A program made the translations under genes and the position numbers. The notes under the pieces were generated by a model that searched no databases, was not told the origin of the DNA, and was given only the letters and a program-made list of their open reading frames with translations. From assembly GCA_030142905.1 (NCBI GenBank), contig JASJOG010000628.1, positions 19,966 to 83,965 of the forward strand: DNA of 64,000 nucleotides, given 5' to 3'. The DNA comes from Heliopora coerulea (taxonomy: Eukaryota > Cnidaria > Anthozoa > Scleralcyonacea > Helioporidae). Positions 21,901 to 33,474 of this stretch are shown here, piece after piece (the stretch's first letter is position 1; every line of letters starts with the position of its first letter).

Positions 21901-22247
21901 AGAAAAAAGATTTCCTGGCTGGAATTTTCTTCCATTCGGATTACTTCCCCAATCAGCATCAACAAATCCAGTTATTTGTACCGTGCCTTGCTTTTAACCA
22001 TCGAATTTAATTCCATAATCCATTGTTCCCTTGATGTTGCGTGAGATTCGTTTTGCAGTTTTCCAGTGTTCAAGTCCTGGATTTGAACAGAATTGGCTAA
22101 TCAGGCCCAAGCCTGTGCAAGGTCAGGTCTTGTTCCAGTTACTGCATAAGTTAAACTTCCAATGACTGCTTGATACTTGTTCTTCTCTGATGCATATCCT
22201 TTTTTAGAAATAACTTTGTGCTTTGATCAAGAGAAGTAGATATTGGC

Positions 22248-24300
22248 TCACAATTTTCCATTCCAAAACTTCTTTAGTAAGTTGGTGAAATAGTTGGTTT
22301 GATGTAGCAGCATGAGTCTCTTGCTTCGTTTGCGTTCGATTTGTATTCCCAGGCAGTAGTGGACTTCTCCATGATCCTTCATTTCAAATCGCCTCTTTAG
22401 AGCTTTTTTTTCTCTGAGTAACATCTTTTTGCTGTTACTCGCTTGTAATAAGTCGTCAACATATAAGGCTATCAGCATGAAATCATCTCCCTCTCGCTTT
22501 ATATACAGACATGGATCTGATTTGGGCTGCATGTACCCCGAATCCTTGAGAAATTGGTCCATTATCTTGAACCAACATCTAGATGCTTGTTTTAGGTCAT
22601 AGAGAGTTTTGTTCAGCTTGCAAAACCAAATTTTCTCGGCCTTTCTGAACAAAACCTTCAGGCTGCGCCATGTAGATTTCTTCTTTCAATTCTCCATTTA
22701 GAAATGCTGTGGAAACATCCATTTGATGAACTTTCAAGTTAAACTGATTGGCTATTGCGAGGATGGTACGGACTGATGTGTAGCGTGCTACAGGAGAAAA
22801 GGTTTCTTCGTAGTCCACGCCTGCTTCTTGCGAGTATCCTCCAGCAACAAGACGGGCTTTGTATCGCTGGACAGATCAATTAGCATTGTATTTCACTTTG
22901 AAAATCCACCGACAGTCAACTGCATTGCGTCCCTGTGGAAGTGGCGCAAGATTCCAAGTGTTGTTCTTTATGAGAAACGAATATTCACCGTCGAGAGCTT
23001 CTTTCCATTGTACTTTGATGGGTGAAGATAACGCTTCTTTAAATGTTGTAAGCTTCTCAGAAATACACTCCGCACTGCCGCATGTAACATCTTGTTTCCA
23101 CCAATCACCAGTGATTACACCATCTCTAAAGGGTGGCATTCTATTTCGCTCTGAACAGCGTGGTAGTTGTTGTGTTTCAGTTTCTTGCTTGTTTGCTTCT
23201 TGTGGGTCAACTTCTTCAGCATCATTATGGTTAATTCACCTTGTCTATCTTCTTTCACTGGTTCACATGGTGACCCTTCTTCTCTTTCTTGCTTGTGAGC
23301 TCCTTGAAGGTCAGCTTGTTCATTGTTAATTTGCACCTTGTTCGTTTTCTTTTACTGGTTCTTCTGGTGATTTCTGTTCTCCATTGTCACTTGTAAGTTC
23401 TGAACTCTCTATTTTGTTATCTTGAGATGTTCCGATACGTCCACTCATGTTATTCTCGTCAAACAGGACATGTCTGGATACGCATATCTTTCTTGCTTCG
23501 CGATCCCACAGTCTATATACTTTGCTGTAGATACTATATCCAATGAAAATGTATTTCTTTGATTTGGGATTCCACTTCTCTCTAGATTCATTGGCAATGT
23601 GCATGTACGCGTTGCATCCAAAAACTTTTAAATTTGAAACATCTGGTTTCTTGCCCATGGAACACTCCTACGGGGTCATATTTTCCACTGCAACCGAAGG
23701 ACTACGATTTCTAAGGATAACTGCAGTCGATACAGCTTCTCCCCAAAATCTGTTGTCAAGCCCTGCATTGTGTATCATCAATCTTGCCGCTTCTTGTACA
23801 GTTCTTTTCGTTCTCTCAGCAACTCCATTCTGTTGTGGTGTCCCAGGAACAGTCAGTTGTTTCTTAATTCCTTTCTTGCGAAGGTAATCAACGAATACCT
23901 TTGAAATGTATCCTCCACCATTATCTGAACGCAGGATCTTGATTTTCTTTCCTATTACATTCGTAAGCATTGCTTCCTGTTCTTTGAGTTTCTCGAAAAC
24001 TTGATCTTTGTGTTTCATAAAGTAGACTGCTCTGAATCTAGACTTAGCATCAATGAGTGTTACGAAATAACGGTTTCCTCCAAGACTTCTCGTTTGCATC
24101 GGACCACAAACATCGTTATGAACAATCTCCAGGATTTCGGTCGCTCGAGTTGCTCGTTCTTTAGGAAATGGCATTCTTTTCTGCTTGCCTTTTTCGCAAC
24201 CATCGCAAAATGGTAATTCTTTGGAAGATTGGAATTTCAATCCTTGGACGAATTTCTTGTCTCGCAGCATCCTAAGGTTCTTTAGGTTCAAATGTCCGTA
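22248..24300 (-). pseudogene. Copia integrase and reverse transcriptase
   Basis: Integrase: zinc-binding region with FCDGCEKGKQ, then DVCGPM (first Asp), LRSDNGGGYIS (second Asp), QQNGVAERTKRT (Glu), and the GKKPDVSNLKVFGCNAY region. [59 protein letters not shown] and the catalytic LIALYVDDLLQASN (YVDD). At least five frameshifts or stops, for example near 23660, 23330, 22830 and 22620, so no functional polyprotein. Confidence 0.93.
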
Positions 24301-24535
24301 TCGTTAATGCCATAACTGTTCTGAGTTTTCTTGTGAGATAATATTGACATTATGAGGCTGTTTTTTCATTTGCGAGACATCAAGAATGAAGAGGTTGTCC
24401 TTCATTTTACCAGAACCCATCACGTTTTCATTCTTGTCAACAATGATACACTTCTGTTGATCAAACGACGTGGAGAATAATAATGAATAATGGAGAATAA
24501 ATTTTTGGCTAGTTCTGGGACATATAAAACATCTA

Positions 24536-25057
24536 CTAATTTAGCTTGTTGTAACTTTCTCCAGCTTTAACTCTTAAAGAAACAGATGTTTTTCCAAATG
24601 CTATAATTACTCGGTTGTCTCCCAAGCGCACCTTTTCAGGAGCAGGAAATTCGACATAATCCTCCATTGATTGTTTCTCATGAAACATGTGTTGAGAAGC
24701 GCCTGAATCTATATACCACGTCGAGTTAATTTTCACATTCGTCGAACTCCAAAATAAAGTGTGTTGCTCTACGCTGGCTGCAGATGATGCATTGGCTTGT
24801 TTTTTGTTCTTTTCTTCTGCTTTGATGTTCTTTGGTTTCCTGCAATCTCTAGTCCAATGTCCTTGTAAACCACAATTGTAGCATTTTCCTTTCCCTTTTT
24901 CTTCAGGGTTTTTGTGTTGTTTACCTTTCGACGTGATAAGAGCTTTCTCTGCGTCATTAACAGGAAGTGAATTTTCTTTATGCTTGTGATGCTCAGGAAG
25001 TAATCTTACCATGACGAAGTCTAGGTTTAAATCTCCGGTGCGAGACTGCAAAGCCAT
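24536..25057 (-). pseudogene. Copia Gag zinc knuckle and protease
   Basis: CYNCGLQGHWTRDC is a canonical CX2CX4HX4C knuckle at about residues 57-70 of this frame. NSTWYIDSGASQHMF is the aspartic-protease active site (DSG) at about 115-128, followed by the VRLGDNR block. The upstream Gag body (25058-25560) is broken into short frames. Encapsidates element RNA and processes the polyprotein in active relatives. Confidence 0.92.
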
Positions 25058-25622
25058 GGTTAAATTATTATAGGTTCAGTAAATTATTATTATAATATTC
25101 AGAGGTTGGAGCTCCTACTGCCTCTAGTTGTTCTGTCAAAGCTTTTAACTTGTTTATGTGCTCGGTCATCGTATCACTTTATTCCATAGTCGCTGAAAAT
25201 ACTTCTTGCGCAGAAATAATTTGTTCGCTAAAGATTTTACCTCGTAGTGGTTTTCCAGTTTAGACCAACCAGGCTTCCTTTTCTGTTTTCGCCGATCGAA
25301 CCAACGCTAGTTGTTCATCTCCCAGAGATAAACAAATCGTCGCTAGCGCCTTACGGGCACGCCTTTGAAATTGTCGTTGAGTTTCAGTAGTTCCTTCTTC
25401 GACAGGTTCTACCTCATCTCCTGTCACGATGCATCAAAGACCTTTGTCCTCAAGAACCATTTGCATTTTGCATTTGCATTTCACTTACATAAGTGAAAAT
25501 TTGTTCCATTGAACTTCTCAATGCGAGACAGCGTGGTTTCTTCGTTTGAAGCCATGCCAAGACCTTTTAGATAACTTGCGTGTATAAGTTCTTGTGTGAT
25601 TGTTGATCACCTAAATTCACCC

Positions 25623-25636
25623 CTGGGCCCATAACA
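25623..25636 (-). promoter_or_regulatory. Primer-binding site for an initiator-tRNA half-molecule
   Basis: The plus strand reads CTGGGCCCATAA next to the 5' LTR. This is the anticodon stem-loop sequence of eukaryotic initiator tRNA-Met, not its 3' end. Drosophila copia uses such an initiator-tRNA half cut in the anticodon loop; the same priming mode is inferred here. Confidence 0.75.
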
Positions 25637-25821
25637 TAATAAAATATGTGTTGCAAAACACTGACCACTGAGTTTAAAAACACTATTAATCTGAAACATA
25701 ATCTAAAAGGCTTACATCATTATCAAATCAATTAACTCAAAAATATCAAGCTGTCAGTCAATCAAATAGGATAATCATAGTTTCCCCTTTTCGCCTATGT
25801 ATAATATTAACAATGTTAACA
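25637..25821 (-). repeat. Copia 5' LTR
   Basis: Begins TGTTAACATTG on the minus strand next to the target duplication at 25822. Ends at the primer-binding site. Confidence 0.9.
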
Positions 25822-25826
25822 AGATG

Positions 25827-26036
25827 TTCGTAAACCATGAAGCAGTTTCTTCAGTTCTGCTGCGCTCACGTTAAAACGCAAGGACAAAGTTTGGGTTTCT
25901 TCCACCTATTTTGAATAATCCTTGTAGGCCGGCAGGGATGTATTCCATAAACTCGGGGAGTCTTTTAGAGCTAGTATTAGCTCTTACTTTTTATTTTCTA
26001 TCAATTTACTTTCTTCGCCCCTTCGCGTCGCCATGA
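25827..26036 (-). pseudogene. Harbinger-1 MADF gene, first exon
   Basis: From ATG 26033: MATRRGEESKLIENKK, a stop, then ELILALKDSPSLWNTSLPAY and LKKLLHGLRTS, which match the N-terminal and middle parts of a MADF (Myb/SANT-like) DNA-binding domain. The frame continues beyond the copia element as MTREVKK at 21244. In PIF/Harbinger elements the second, Myb/MADF-like protein recruits the transposase to element ends and the nucleus; that role is inferred here. Confidence 0.72.
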
Positions 26037-26192
26037 TCGTTACCCATGTGACCAAACCAAGTTTTCTGATTGGTTATACAAGCAAACTGTTGTGGCTATC
26101 GTTGCGAGAAGTTCAGACCAATTCAACTTTCGGCAATGTTGCCCGCAACAAAACGGTTGCGAACCCCGTTGCTTGCGAGGGCTGTTACACTT

Positions 26193-26262
26193 GCAATAAA
26201 ACTCGCAATTTTGTTGCGCAACAAAATCGCGTGAAAGATTACAAGTGTAACAGCACCTTAAA
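26193..26262. repeat. 70-bp inverted repeat
   Basis: GCTGTTACACTTG at the left and CAAGTGTAACAGC at the right, with partly complementary interior. Lies just upstream of the MADF start, so it may mark the Harbinger-1 terminus. Confidence 0.6.
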
Positions 26263-28570
26263 ACTCACCAAGCGTAAGCGTGAAACGGCAAAATTCTCCA
26301 GTTTCCAGCGTATCCATCTCACTGCCTTTACAACTGTCACAAGAAAACACTGGCATATATAAAATTATCTAAGCTGGCTTTAATATTCTTTATTGCTCAA
26401 ATTCATCTTCACAGCATATGCATATTCGGTTAGTCCCAAATTAATACATAACCGCAGCAAAAATCTTTCTAACTTCTGTTTTTGTCATCGTAGCCGACAG
26501 TGTTTTTATAGAAAAGCAAACGTGTGCATTATTCCTGAGACAGTATTCTTTCCAAATTCTTTGCCTCGTTTCCTTTTTTTGTTTTATTTTTCTCAAAAGG
26601 TTGATATCGCTTGTTCATTCACTCCCTTTTCTTGATCTTTACGGCTGCCAATAAGGGATACGTTTTCTCCGTTGAATATGAACTTCGTCCAGTATTACGT
26701 GATTGAGGTATAAAGAGGGGCGACAGCCAACGGGGTTGAGTGTTGCTAGACCGAAGAATTATTATTATTATTGTTGTCATTAATTGAATTCAACAATCAA
26801 ACTATCTTTAATTACACACTTTTTAATCTCTACTAATTTGTTTGAATAAAAGTCAACAAGCTACAGTTACCAGTTATTTCTTATCTATGGTAAAGAATTG
26901 TATAAAAGTGAAACGTCACGAGTACCAATTTTCTCTGCGACTTACCTGGCCCACATATATAGAAAAAAACTGGGTCAAGAGTTTACGTACCCTCCACAAG
27001 AACTGCAAAACATTTTCCAGATTCACGTTTTCTTGTTCTTTTGCCCGCCAATTTCCAAATTACATGCTTTCTTGGTTACTTGCGCGTGTAGCGTTTTGAA
27101 CTTTCTTTGGAAGTCACTTCTGTTCCTACGAAAGGCGCATCTGTTTCAACGGAAGGCGCCTCTGTTTCTACGGACAAGCTCGCTATTTGTACGGAACACG
27201 CTCGCTGTTTGTACGGAATAGCTCGCTACTTGAACGGAAGAGGTCGCAACTTACGCAGAAGAGCTTGCCATTTGTACGGATGAGTCCGATTTCTACGTAA
27301 CAGCTCTCTATTTGTTACGGAATAGTCCACAGTTTGTAATGTACGGAACACTTCGCTATTTGTGTGGAAGAGCTCGGTTTCTATGGATCGCCTTTATATT
27401 TGTACGTAACGAAGTTTGTATTCTACGGAACAAGCGTGTGTATTATGGGCCATAGTAAATTTTAACTCCGCAGACGTGATAATTCTGTAGTTTGTGATGG
27501 CCAATAAATGTGCTTTTTACTGATGATTTGAAATAAGCGCCCAGTAGCAGGAAAGTTGATTCCGCATCGCGGCAGCAAAATTTAAAGTAAAAACTTGCAA
27601 ACGTTTGTTCGTTTCTGGTCTTTCCATACGATTTTGAAATATGTTAGTTTGTAACAAGGTAGTACAAGTATCGGAGATCAAGATGATGCTTTATTTTGGC
27701 GACTTCGCTTACTGTTTTTGAACTACTTGACTGTTTCTTGAATTGTTTGGTCTGAAAGTGTGAATTTACTTGCCAACCTTTTTTAAATTAAAAAAAAAAA
27801 AAATACTTGAAAGCTTCTGGCGCGAAGCCGTCAGTAAGGGGAGCGGGTTGAGTTTTGAATTCGCTTGTAGTCAAGTTGCATTTTTCTTCTGTTCGCCTGC
27901 CATAAACAAAGCAAATACAGCTTATGTAGCTTTATTAGCGACATTTACAAATACTCAAATAAACTACTTTTTGTTTCTGTACTGCCTGTGATTTTACTTT
28001 TCTCAAAAGGTCATCATCGTTTGTTCAGTCACCCCCTTTGGCTCATTTTAACTTCGTGGGCGTCATAATTCAGTAGTTTGTAATGACAAATGAACTCGCT
28101 CTTTAGGATTTGAAATAAGCGACCAGTTGCAGAAAAATTGTTCTCGCATCGAGACAGGCAAAAGTTACGGCAAATACATGCAAACTTTTGTTCATTTCTG
28201 CTTATTATGCACTGTTTTGAAATATATTAGTTTGTAACAAGGTTGTTCAAGTATCGGCGCTCAAGATGTTGCCAATTTTTTGGCGACTTCGCTTACTGTT
28301 TTTGAACTACTTTACTACTTCTTGAAGTGTTTGATCTCAATGTGTAAAGTTACTTGCCAACCTTATCTATATTTTTAAAAACAATGTTAAAAGCTACCTA
28401 CGCGAAGCCGTCAGTAAGGGGAGCGGGGCGAGTTTTGAATTCACTTGAAGTCAAGTGGCTTCTATGAGTTCTTCCTACTGTTCGTCTGCCATAAACAAAG
28501 TAAATACCGTTTATATAGCTTCATTAATGACATTCATAAATGCTCAAGTCAGCTACTTTGACTTCTGGGC
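26258..28570 (+). repeat. Dispersed repeat, with a tandem duplication of its distal part
   Basis: 26258-26640 matches 13312-12930 in reverse. The distal part occurs twice in tandem, 27470-27965 and 28020-28565 (about 540-bp period), sharing GGCGACTTCGCTTACTG and GAAGCCGTCAGTAAGGGGAG. The segment 26640-27470 is absent from the left-hand copy and is probably an insertion. No coding capacity recognised. Confidence 0.75.
27085..27450 (+). repeat. Degenerate minisatellite, units near 27 bp
   Basis: About a dozen imperfect units built around GCTCGCTATTTGTACGGAA. Unit length varies and substitutions are frequent, indicating an old array. Non-coding. Confidence 0.8.
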
Positions 28571-28824
28571 TGCCTGTGGTGCGGCACAGTCTTGAAAGAG
28601 TGCTGGACAGTTTGGCACGGCTTGGCTCGACACGGCTAAACTTTCAGGGTTACAAGCTGTGCCGGATTCGTGCCAGCGCAGGGCAGGCTTGATGCCCAAG
28701 TATGCTTCTGCGATACTACCTAATGGCCTAGTACCACGAGAAAGATTACAATCAAGAAAAAAGATAAAATACCAAACCTCAAGATCATTTTCTCAGATTT
28801 TCAGAGATTTTTCGGCAGAGTGGA

Positions 28825-28920
28825 ATATATGGTAGCAGTATACGGGTAGCGGGTAGCAGGCATACAGGTATACGGGTAGCGCATACCGGGTATGCGGGTA
28901 CTGGGTATATGTTCTGAAAA
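28825..28920 (+). repeat. Low-complexity GGGTA/TATACGGGTAGC repeat
   Basis: Irregular tandem of ATACGGGTAGC and GGTACTGGGTAT-like units. Confidence 0.8.
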
Positions 28921-29044
28921 TTTGAACAACAGCGGAATTTAATATGAGGTTAGTAAGCGTGTGTATTTGGTCGATACTGAGGTCTTTTTGAACAGAAATA
29001 TCAAAGATATTACTAAATGTAGTAGCTTGGTAGATATATGATGT

Positions 29045-29403
29045 TTTATACGTACGCTCTCAAGCTATTCCACTCAGAAAAACTTTGAGTCCCTAACCGG
29101 GAATCGAACTGTGGAATTGCCTGTGAGATGCTCTAACCATTGAGCTACATGGACTCAGATGGCGGGTGAAGGTTACATTCATGTACTGGTTCGTACGATG
29201 GTAGACACGTGTACTGCCAGACTGCAAGTCTCGATTTGTCACCTATTTAGTGCTAATCAATGATCTTATTAAATGTGGCAGCTTGTTAGATATGTGATGG
29301 TTTATAGGTACGATCTCACCGGCGATCAGAAGGTTACGGGTTCGATTCCCGTCAAGGACTTAGAACGTTTTTCTGAATAGCTTCAGAGCGTACGTATAAA
29401 ACA
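29045..29403. repeat. tRNA-like foldback pair
   Basis: Two tRNA-like sequences face each other. On the minus strand TAGCTCAATGGTTAGAGCAT with GGGAATCGAAC complement (29085-29158), and on the plus strand GGTTACGGGTTCGATTCCCG (29328-29347). The arms 29045-29115 and 29338-29403 are complementary. A- and B-box-like sequences suggest descent from a tRNA-derived SINE. Acceptor stems do not close, so they are not tRNA genes. Confidence 0.75.
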
Positions 29404-30150
29404 TCACAAGAAATATCAAAATAACATTGTAGGGTTGCCAAATTACAAAAATGTCGACAAAGAGTTTTTAACACTTTGCCTATCAGGATACGGGATGCCT
29501 ACACGACGTCGACTCTCTCTGAGAAAAACCCCACTATGCCCGGCGGTGAAGAGATTAAAGCCGTTCAGTAAAACACAATTTCCTTTTGGATCATCTGGAC
29601 TTATACTTATCTGTCTATATACATATATAAAAAGAGAAATAAAAAGCAAAATGAAAGTATATAACCTTGTGATTTACGTAGCTCGCTACGGAAATAATGA
29701 GTTCATTTATTTAGACAGAAAATTAGCAATACAGCAGAAGAAATTGTTGCTTGGTTGCCGTCCTCGGAAACTTGTAATACCGAGGTCATTTAACATGGAA
29801 CTGAATTTGCATGAGCGTTACTTTTTTCCACGTGCTTAATCTATCAACAAATAATAAAGCGCTATACACACTACCAAGTTTTTCCTATATGTTTTCGAAG
29901 CTAAAAGGGAAACACTGATGGCAATTTTACAACTCAAGCAGAAATTCTCATATATTAAAAAAGGTTCAGGCGAATATTAGTATGATGACATTGTTCATGT
30001 CACCAGATGTCATCAAAAACGTTGTCGCAAATTATATTCTATTTGTCATATCATCGGCTTGCGACAATCTGTTTTTCTTTGATGACCACGAAAAGCTGCA
30101 TGTAGTGATCTAACGGTCATTTTGAACAGATTTCCTTCTCGTAAGTCATT
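29404..30150. other. No gene recognised
   Basis: A 134-codon plus-strand frame at 29435-29839 lacks any domain, signal or family resemblance and is not called. Confidence 0.4.
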
Positions 30151-30155
30151 GGAAT

Positions 30156-30428
30156 GTGCCTTTTAAGCTGACTACTACCAGGGCAGAGTCAAATAAATCG
30201 AGTGGCAATTTGGCGTTATTTGAATTTTTAAATGTAAAACGAAGGGAAGTGATTGGCCCCGGGGCGTTAGGATTGGTTTATAAGGGGAAGTTTGGTCTTG
30301 ATACTGTAGTGATCACGAAAGTTGTCAGTGAGCTAACTGATGGTGAAGATTACCTTAGAAAAGAAGCTAAACTGGTGAAAACTCTGAAACACATTGTTGA
30401 GTCCGAAGACTTCTGCTGTTCTCCATAA
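30156..30428 (+). pseudogene. Protein-kinase N-lobe fragment
   Basis: A 90-codon frame contains REVIGPGALGLVYKGKFG, a glycine-rich nucleotide loop (GxGxxG.VYKG), followed by VVITKV, where the ATP-binding lysine appears displaced by one residue, and EDYLRKEAKLVKTLKH, the alpha-C helix with its Glu. The sequence then leaves the kinase fold at 30400 and stops. There is no catalytic loop, so this is a truncated, non-functional piece of a host kinase, possibly captured or duplicated by transposition. Confidence 0.55.
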
Positions 30429-30779
30429 CTTTAATGTTGGAATACCTGTGTTTTGACTTCGTATCTTTCGAAGTTAATAAGCAAGTGAGCTACTTGGTCG
30501 ATTTTCTGACTTTTATGGACATACTATGCTGCAAAATTGTAGAAAATACGAAATAAATTACAAAAGATTTTGAGCTAGAAATTACGAAATAAATTGTAGC
30601 TCAGGATAAGCTACAATTTATTTCTAGTTTTTGGAAGACTTAAGTTCTTTTAATCGGTCGTCACTACCTGTCAGTCATACGTTTTTCTTGTTGAAAGTTT
30701 AACTTAACTAACTGCCTACTGACTGCTACAAAGGTGTGGTCTTTAGTGAATTTAACCAATCACTTGTAAGAAGCTATTA

Positions 30780-31075
30780 AGCATTATCTCTGGAGCTGCT
30801 GTGAAGACCTGTGAGCGTGACCCACTTCGTGCCTCTATCCTGAGAAAGTGTCTTGATGTGTTATTACTATTTAATACTAAGATCGTCATCCTATCTCTAG
30901 AACAGGGTGTAGTCCCTGATAACATGAAAAAAGCTCTACTCAGGCCTTTGTTCAAACATTTATCACTTGATCATGAACTATTTCCAAATTACATGTCTAT
31001 ATCCAACCTCATGTTTATTTCAAAATTATGTGTGAGAGTTGTAGCTTCACAAGTAGACAAAGTGACTAGCTACTT
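30780..31075 (+). pseudogene. Non-LTR reverse transcriptase fragment
   Basis: CERDPLRASILRKCLDVLLL, EQGVVPDNMKKALLRPLFK and PNYMSISNLMFISKLC form the N-terminal RT region of a CR1/Jockey-like element (family form NYRPISNL with YMS here). It ends where the Harbinger-2 terminal repeats begin. Different family from the RT at 4340. Confidence 0.8.
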
Positions 31076-31346
31076 AGATCGATCTCAGATCGATTTAAGC
31101 AAATTGTTGACGTAGTGTGAACGCTCAAAAATTCTAAAATCGATCCGAGTTCGATCTAAGTTGGTCCACTTGAAAAAGTAGATCTCGGATGGATCCGAGA
31201 TCAATCTAGCGAATTTTTGATGCAGTGTGAACGCAAAAGCGGACTAAAATTGGCCTATGTGAACTTTGCCCCCAAGCTCCGTCAATTTTCCCGCCTTTTT
31301 CACTATCGTGGCAGCCTTCATTGCAAATTCAAAATACGAATACATG

Positions 31347-32617
31347 ATGTCGAAAAGAGGTGAAACCTGGACAGACAGAGAAACATTGGCCCTTATTTTT
31401 GTCTGGGGGATGTCAAAATACAGAAACAATTTGATAATCGCCGTAAGGCTACTCCTGTGTCCAAAAAATTCGCTGACCAACTTACAGAAAAAGAATATGC
31501 CAGGGACTTCGAGCAATGCCGAACGAAAATAAAAAAACTTAAAGGCGAATACAAAAAATTCAAGGATTCTCCCCGAGGCTCTGGCGTGAAACGAGAGAAA
31601 GAACCATGTTTTTTTTCTAAGTTGGATGTCTTTCTCGACGACAAAGTTGACGCTGTAGGATTAGATAACGGTATCGACATACTGGGTATGGCTGCTCAAG
31701 AATTGCCTGAAGCAAGGCCATACAGTCCGCATTCTACAGATTCTTTGATTGACTCTATCGAGTTTCCATCCACTGGTAAGTATTATATTTTTCCACTGGT
31801 TATACACACATGAAGCATGAAGTATTGGAGCATTCAACGGTCTTGGTCAGATACAAATTGTTTCTAGGGTTACGTGAAGTACATACCTTTTGAAACTAAA
31901 TATTTGGCTTTTTCAATCGAACATAGCTGCAGCAGTGCAAGCCATGGTCATGACGGAAATTCCAATTGTCGGTGGAATAAAAAGGGGGGCTTCCCGACAA
32001 GTTGTGCAAATGTGATAAAATTTTCAAATATTTTTGAGACCTTGTAGAAAAGTATGGAAAAGGTGAAAAAAGAAAGAATCTCCAAAATGTGGATTCACAG
32101 CTGAAATTGAAACAGCAGGTGTTCATTTCACTGAAAATGGTGCTACGAAGGTCTACTGTGAAGAAGAAAGGTTTAACTGCCCAAACTGCTCCTATACAGA
32201 GAGAGAGATGATATATCCGGTTCGTCATATCATGATATATCAGGTTTAGTCATACCATGACGTGACTTGTCACATCTTGTCACATAACCAATGCATAACC
32301 TTACCTCTTTGTGTTAGTACATTGAATCAGTTCATGCAGAGACACATTACTAATACTTGAAATAATGATTAATTACAGATGACAAAAGTGAACAGAGCAA
32401 TACATCTAAAGTGGAAACACCTGTGTCTGAAAATTCCAATGGCAGTTCAAAAAAGAGGAAGGGAGCTGATGGGAAAATGAGCGAAAGAAATGAAAAAAGG
32501 AGTAAGAAAAAAATGTCAGGAGCACAGCAGATTGGAGAGGCAATTACTTCTTTTATGGATTTCCAAAAGAAATCTGATGAGGCCCACATAAAAATTTATG
32601 GAGCAAGCAGCTGCTGA
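31347..32617 (+). pseudogene. Harbinger-2 Myb/SANT-like DNA-binding protein
   Basis: Two exons. Exon 1 (31347-31775) encodes ETWTDRETLALIFVWG, then after a 1-nt shift in a G run FDNRRKATPVSKKFADQL and YARDFEQCRTKIKKLKGEYK, a Myb/SANT-like (Myb_DNA-bind_4) trihelix domain, ending at donor CTG|GTAAGT. Exon 2 (from 32379 after TTACAG) is lysine-rich (NSSKKRK-type and KRSKKK runs, possible nuclear localisation) and ends with IGEAITSFMDFQKKSDEAH, a likely dimerisation helix. The role, recruiting the transposase to element DNA, is known for Harbinger partner proteins. Confidence 0.8.
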
Positions 32618-32639
32618 TGAGGAATCAAGGAAGGAAGAA

Positions 32640-33470
32640 AGGAAAATGCATTGAAATCATGGGAGCTCTAATTAATGCAGTTCAATTGACAGCTGCTTCA
32701 AGTTCTTCTTTTCCTGGTATATATCCTGGGCCAAGTGCGCTTAATTACAGCACTGCACCAATGATTGTCATGGGTTTTTCAGGGCACTTTGTTGATAAAA
32801 CATATCACCAATTGTGACTGCCAATAATTAACAAGGAAACATTATCAGATTTACTTTAATAGTACTTAATGTTACCTGCCCAAGAATGGTCTATGTTGTG
32901 TGCCAAGACATTGATTAGTATGTATGATACACAATATATTGCTATGGCATGTTCTTAGTTTCATGCAACTTCATCCTCAGGGGTCTCACTTCCAGAAGGA
33001 AGACCCTGGTGAATGCTGGTCATGTATCTCTCAAAATATGGGAGATACATTTCAATACTTGGTTATTGGATATGAACCTTAACAATGAAAGACAAGGAAG
33101 GTTTTGAATTATGGGAGAAGCTATTAGGGTATTTAGAATATTTCAAGTTCTTTCAATCTCCTCCCATACTCTGGGAGATGTGTGACCACCATTCACCCAG
33201 TGAGGGAAGACCCTGGGTGCAAGATTGAATTCCATGGTATTTACAGACTATTAGAGTGGGTGTTTCCTCTTCCAAAAATATCTGTATATAGTTATGTACT
33301 GCATTTGAATAACTGATAATGATAATGCTAATTTGCATCTCTGTTATTAAAGGAAAAAGTCTGCCAGAGCATTTCTGTATATGTCACCACAAACAGTTCC
33401 TTCACTTTCTCCACCATCATCCATATCAGTTTCATCTACCTCATTCATCCACTCATCCTCAAATGCATCA
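32640..33470. other. Spacer between Harbinger-2 genes
   Basis: No recognisable frame. The Myb gene ends before it and the transposase C terminus ends just after it. Confidence 0.5.
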
Positions 33471-33474
33471 TTCC

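Larger units (their letters stand above)
21245..25826 (-). mobile_element. Ty1/copia LTR retrotransposon with AGATG target duplication
   Basis: Minus-strand element 21250-25821. The LTRs (25637-25821 and 21250-21455) are diverged and differ by an indel; the pentamer AGATG flanks both ends (21245-21249, 25822-25826). A polypurine tract GAGAGGGAGGG sits directly upstream of the 3' LTR. Order zinc knuckle, protease, integrase, RT, RNase H is diagnostic of copia. About 4.57 kb. It interrupts a MADF exon that becomes continuous when the element and one AGATG are removed. Confidence 0.95.
15440..26262. mobile_element. PIF/Harbinger element 1, degraded and interrupted
   Basis: Composite of a plus-strand transposase (15440-15721, resuming 18156-18975) and a convergent minus-strand MADF gene (26033 to about 19825), the two-protein arrangement known for PIF/Harbinger elements. 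It is interrupted by a DUF3504-bearing insert (15722-18155) and a copia element (21250-25821). A 70-bp inverted repeat at 26193-26262 (GCTGTTACACTTG ends) may be the right terminus; no left partner was found, so the boundaries are approximate. Confidence 0.7.

Noticed and set aside
29435..29839. 134-codon plus-strand ORF
   Set aside because: No domain, no conserved partner, and composition like the surrounding non-coding DNA.
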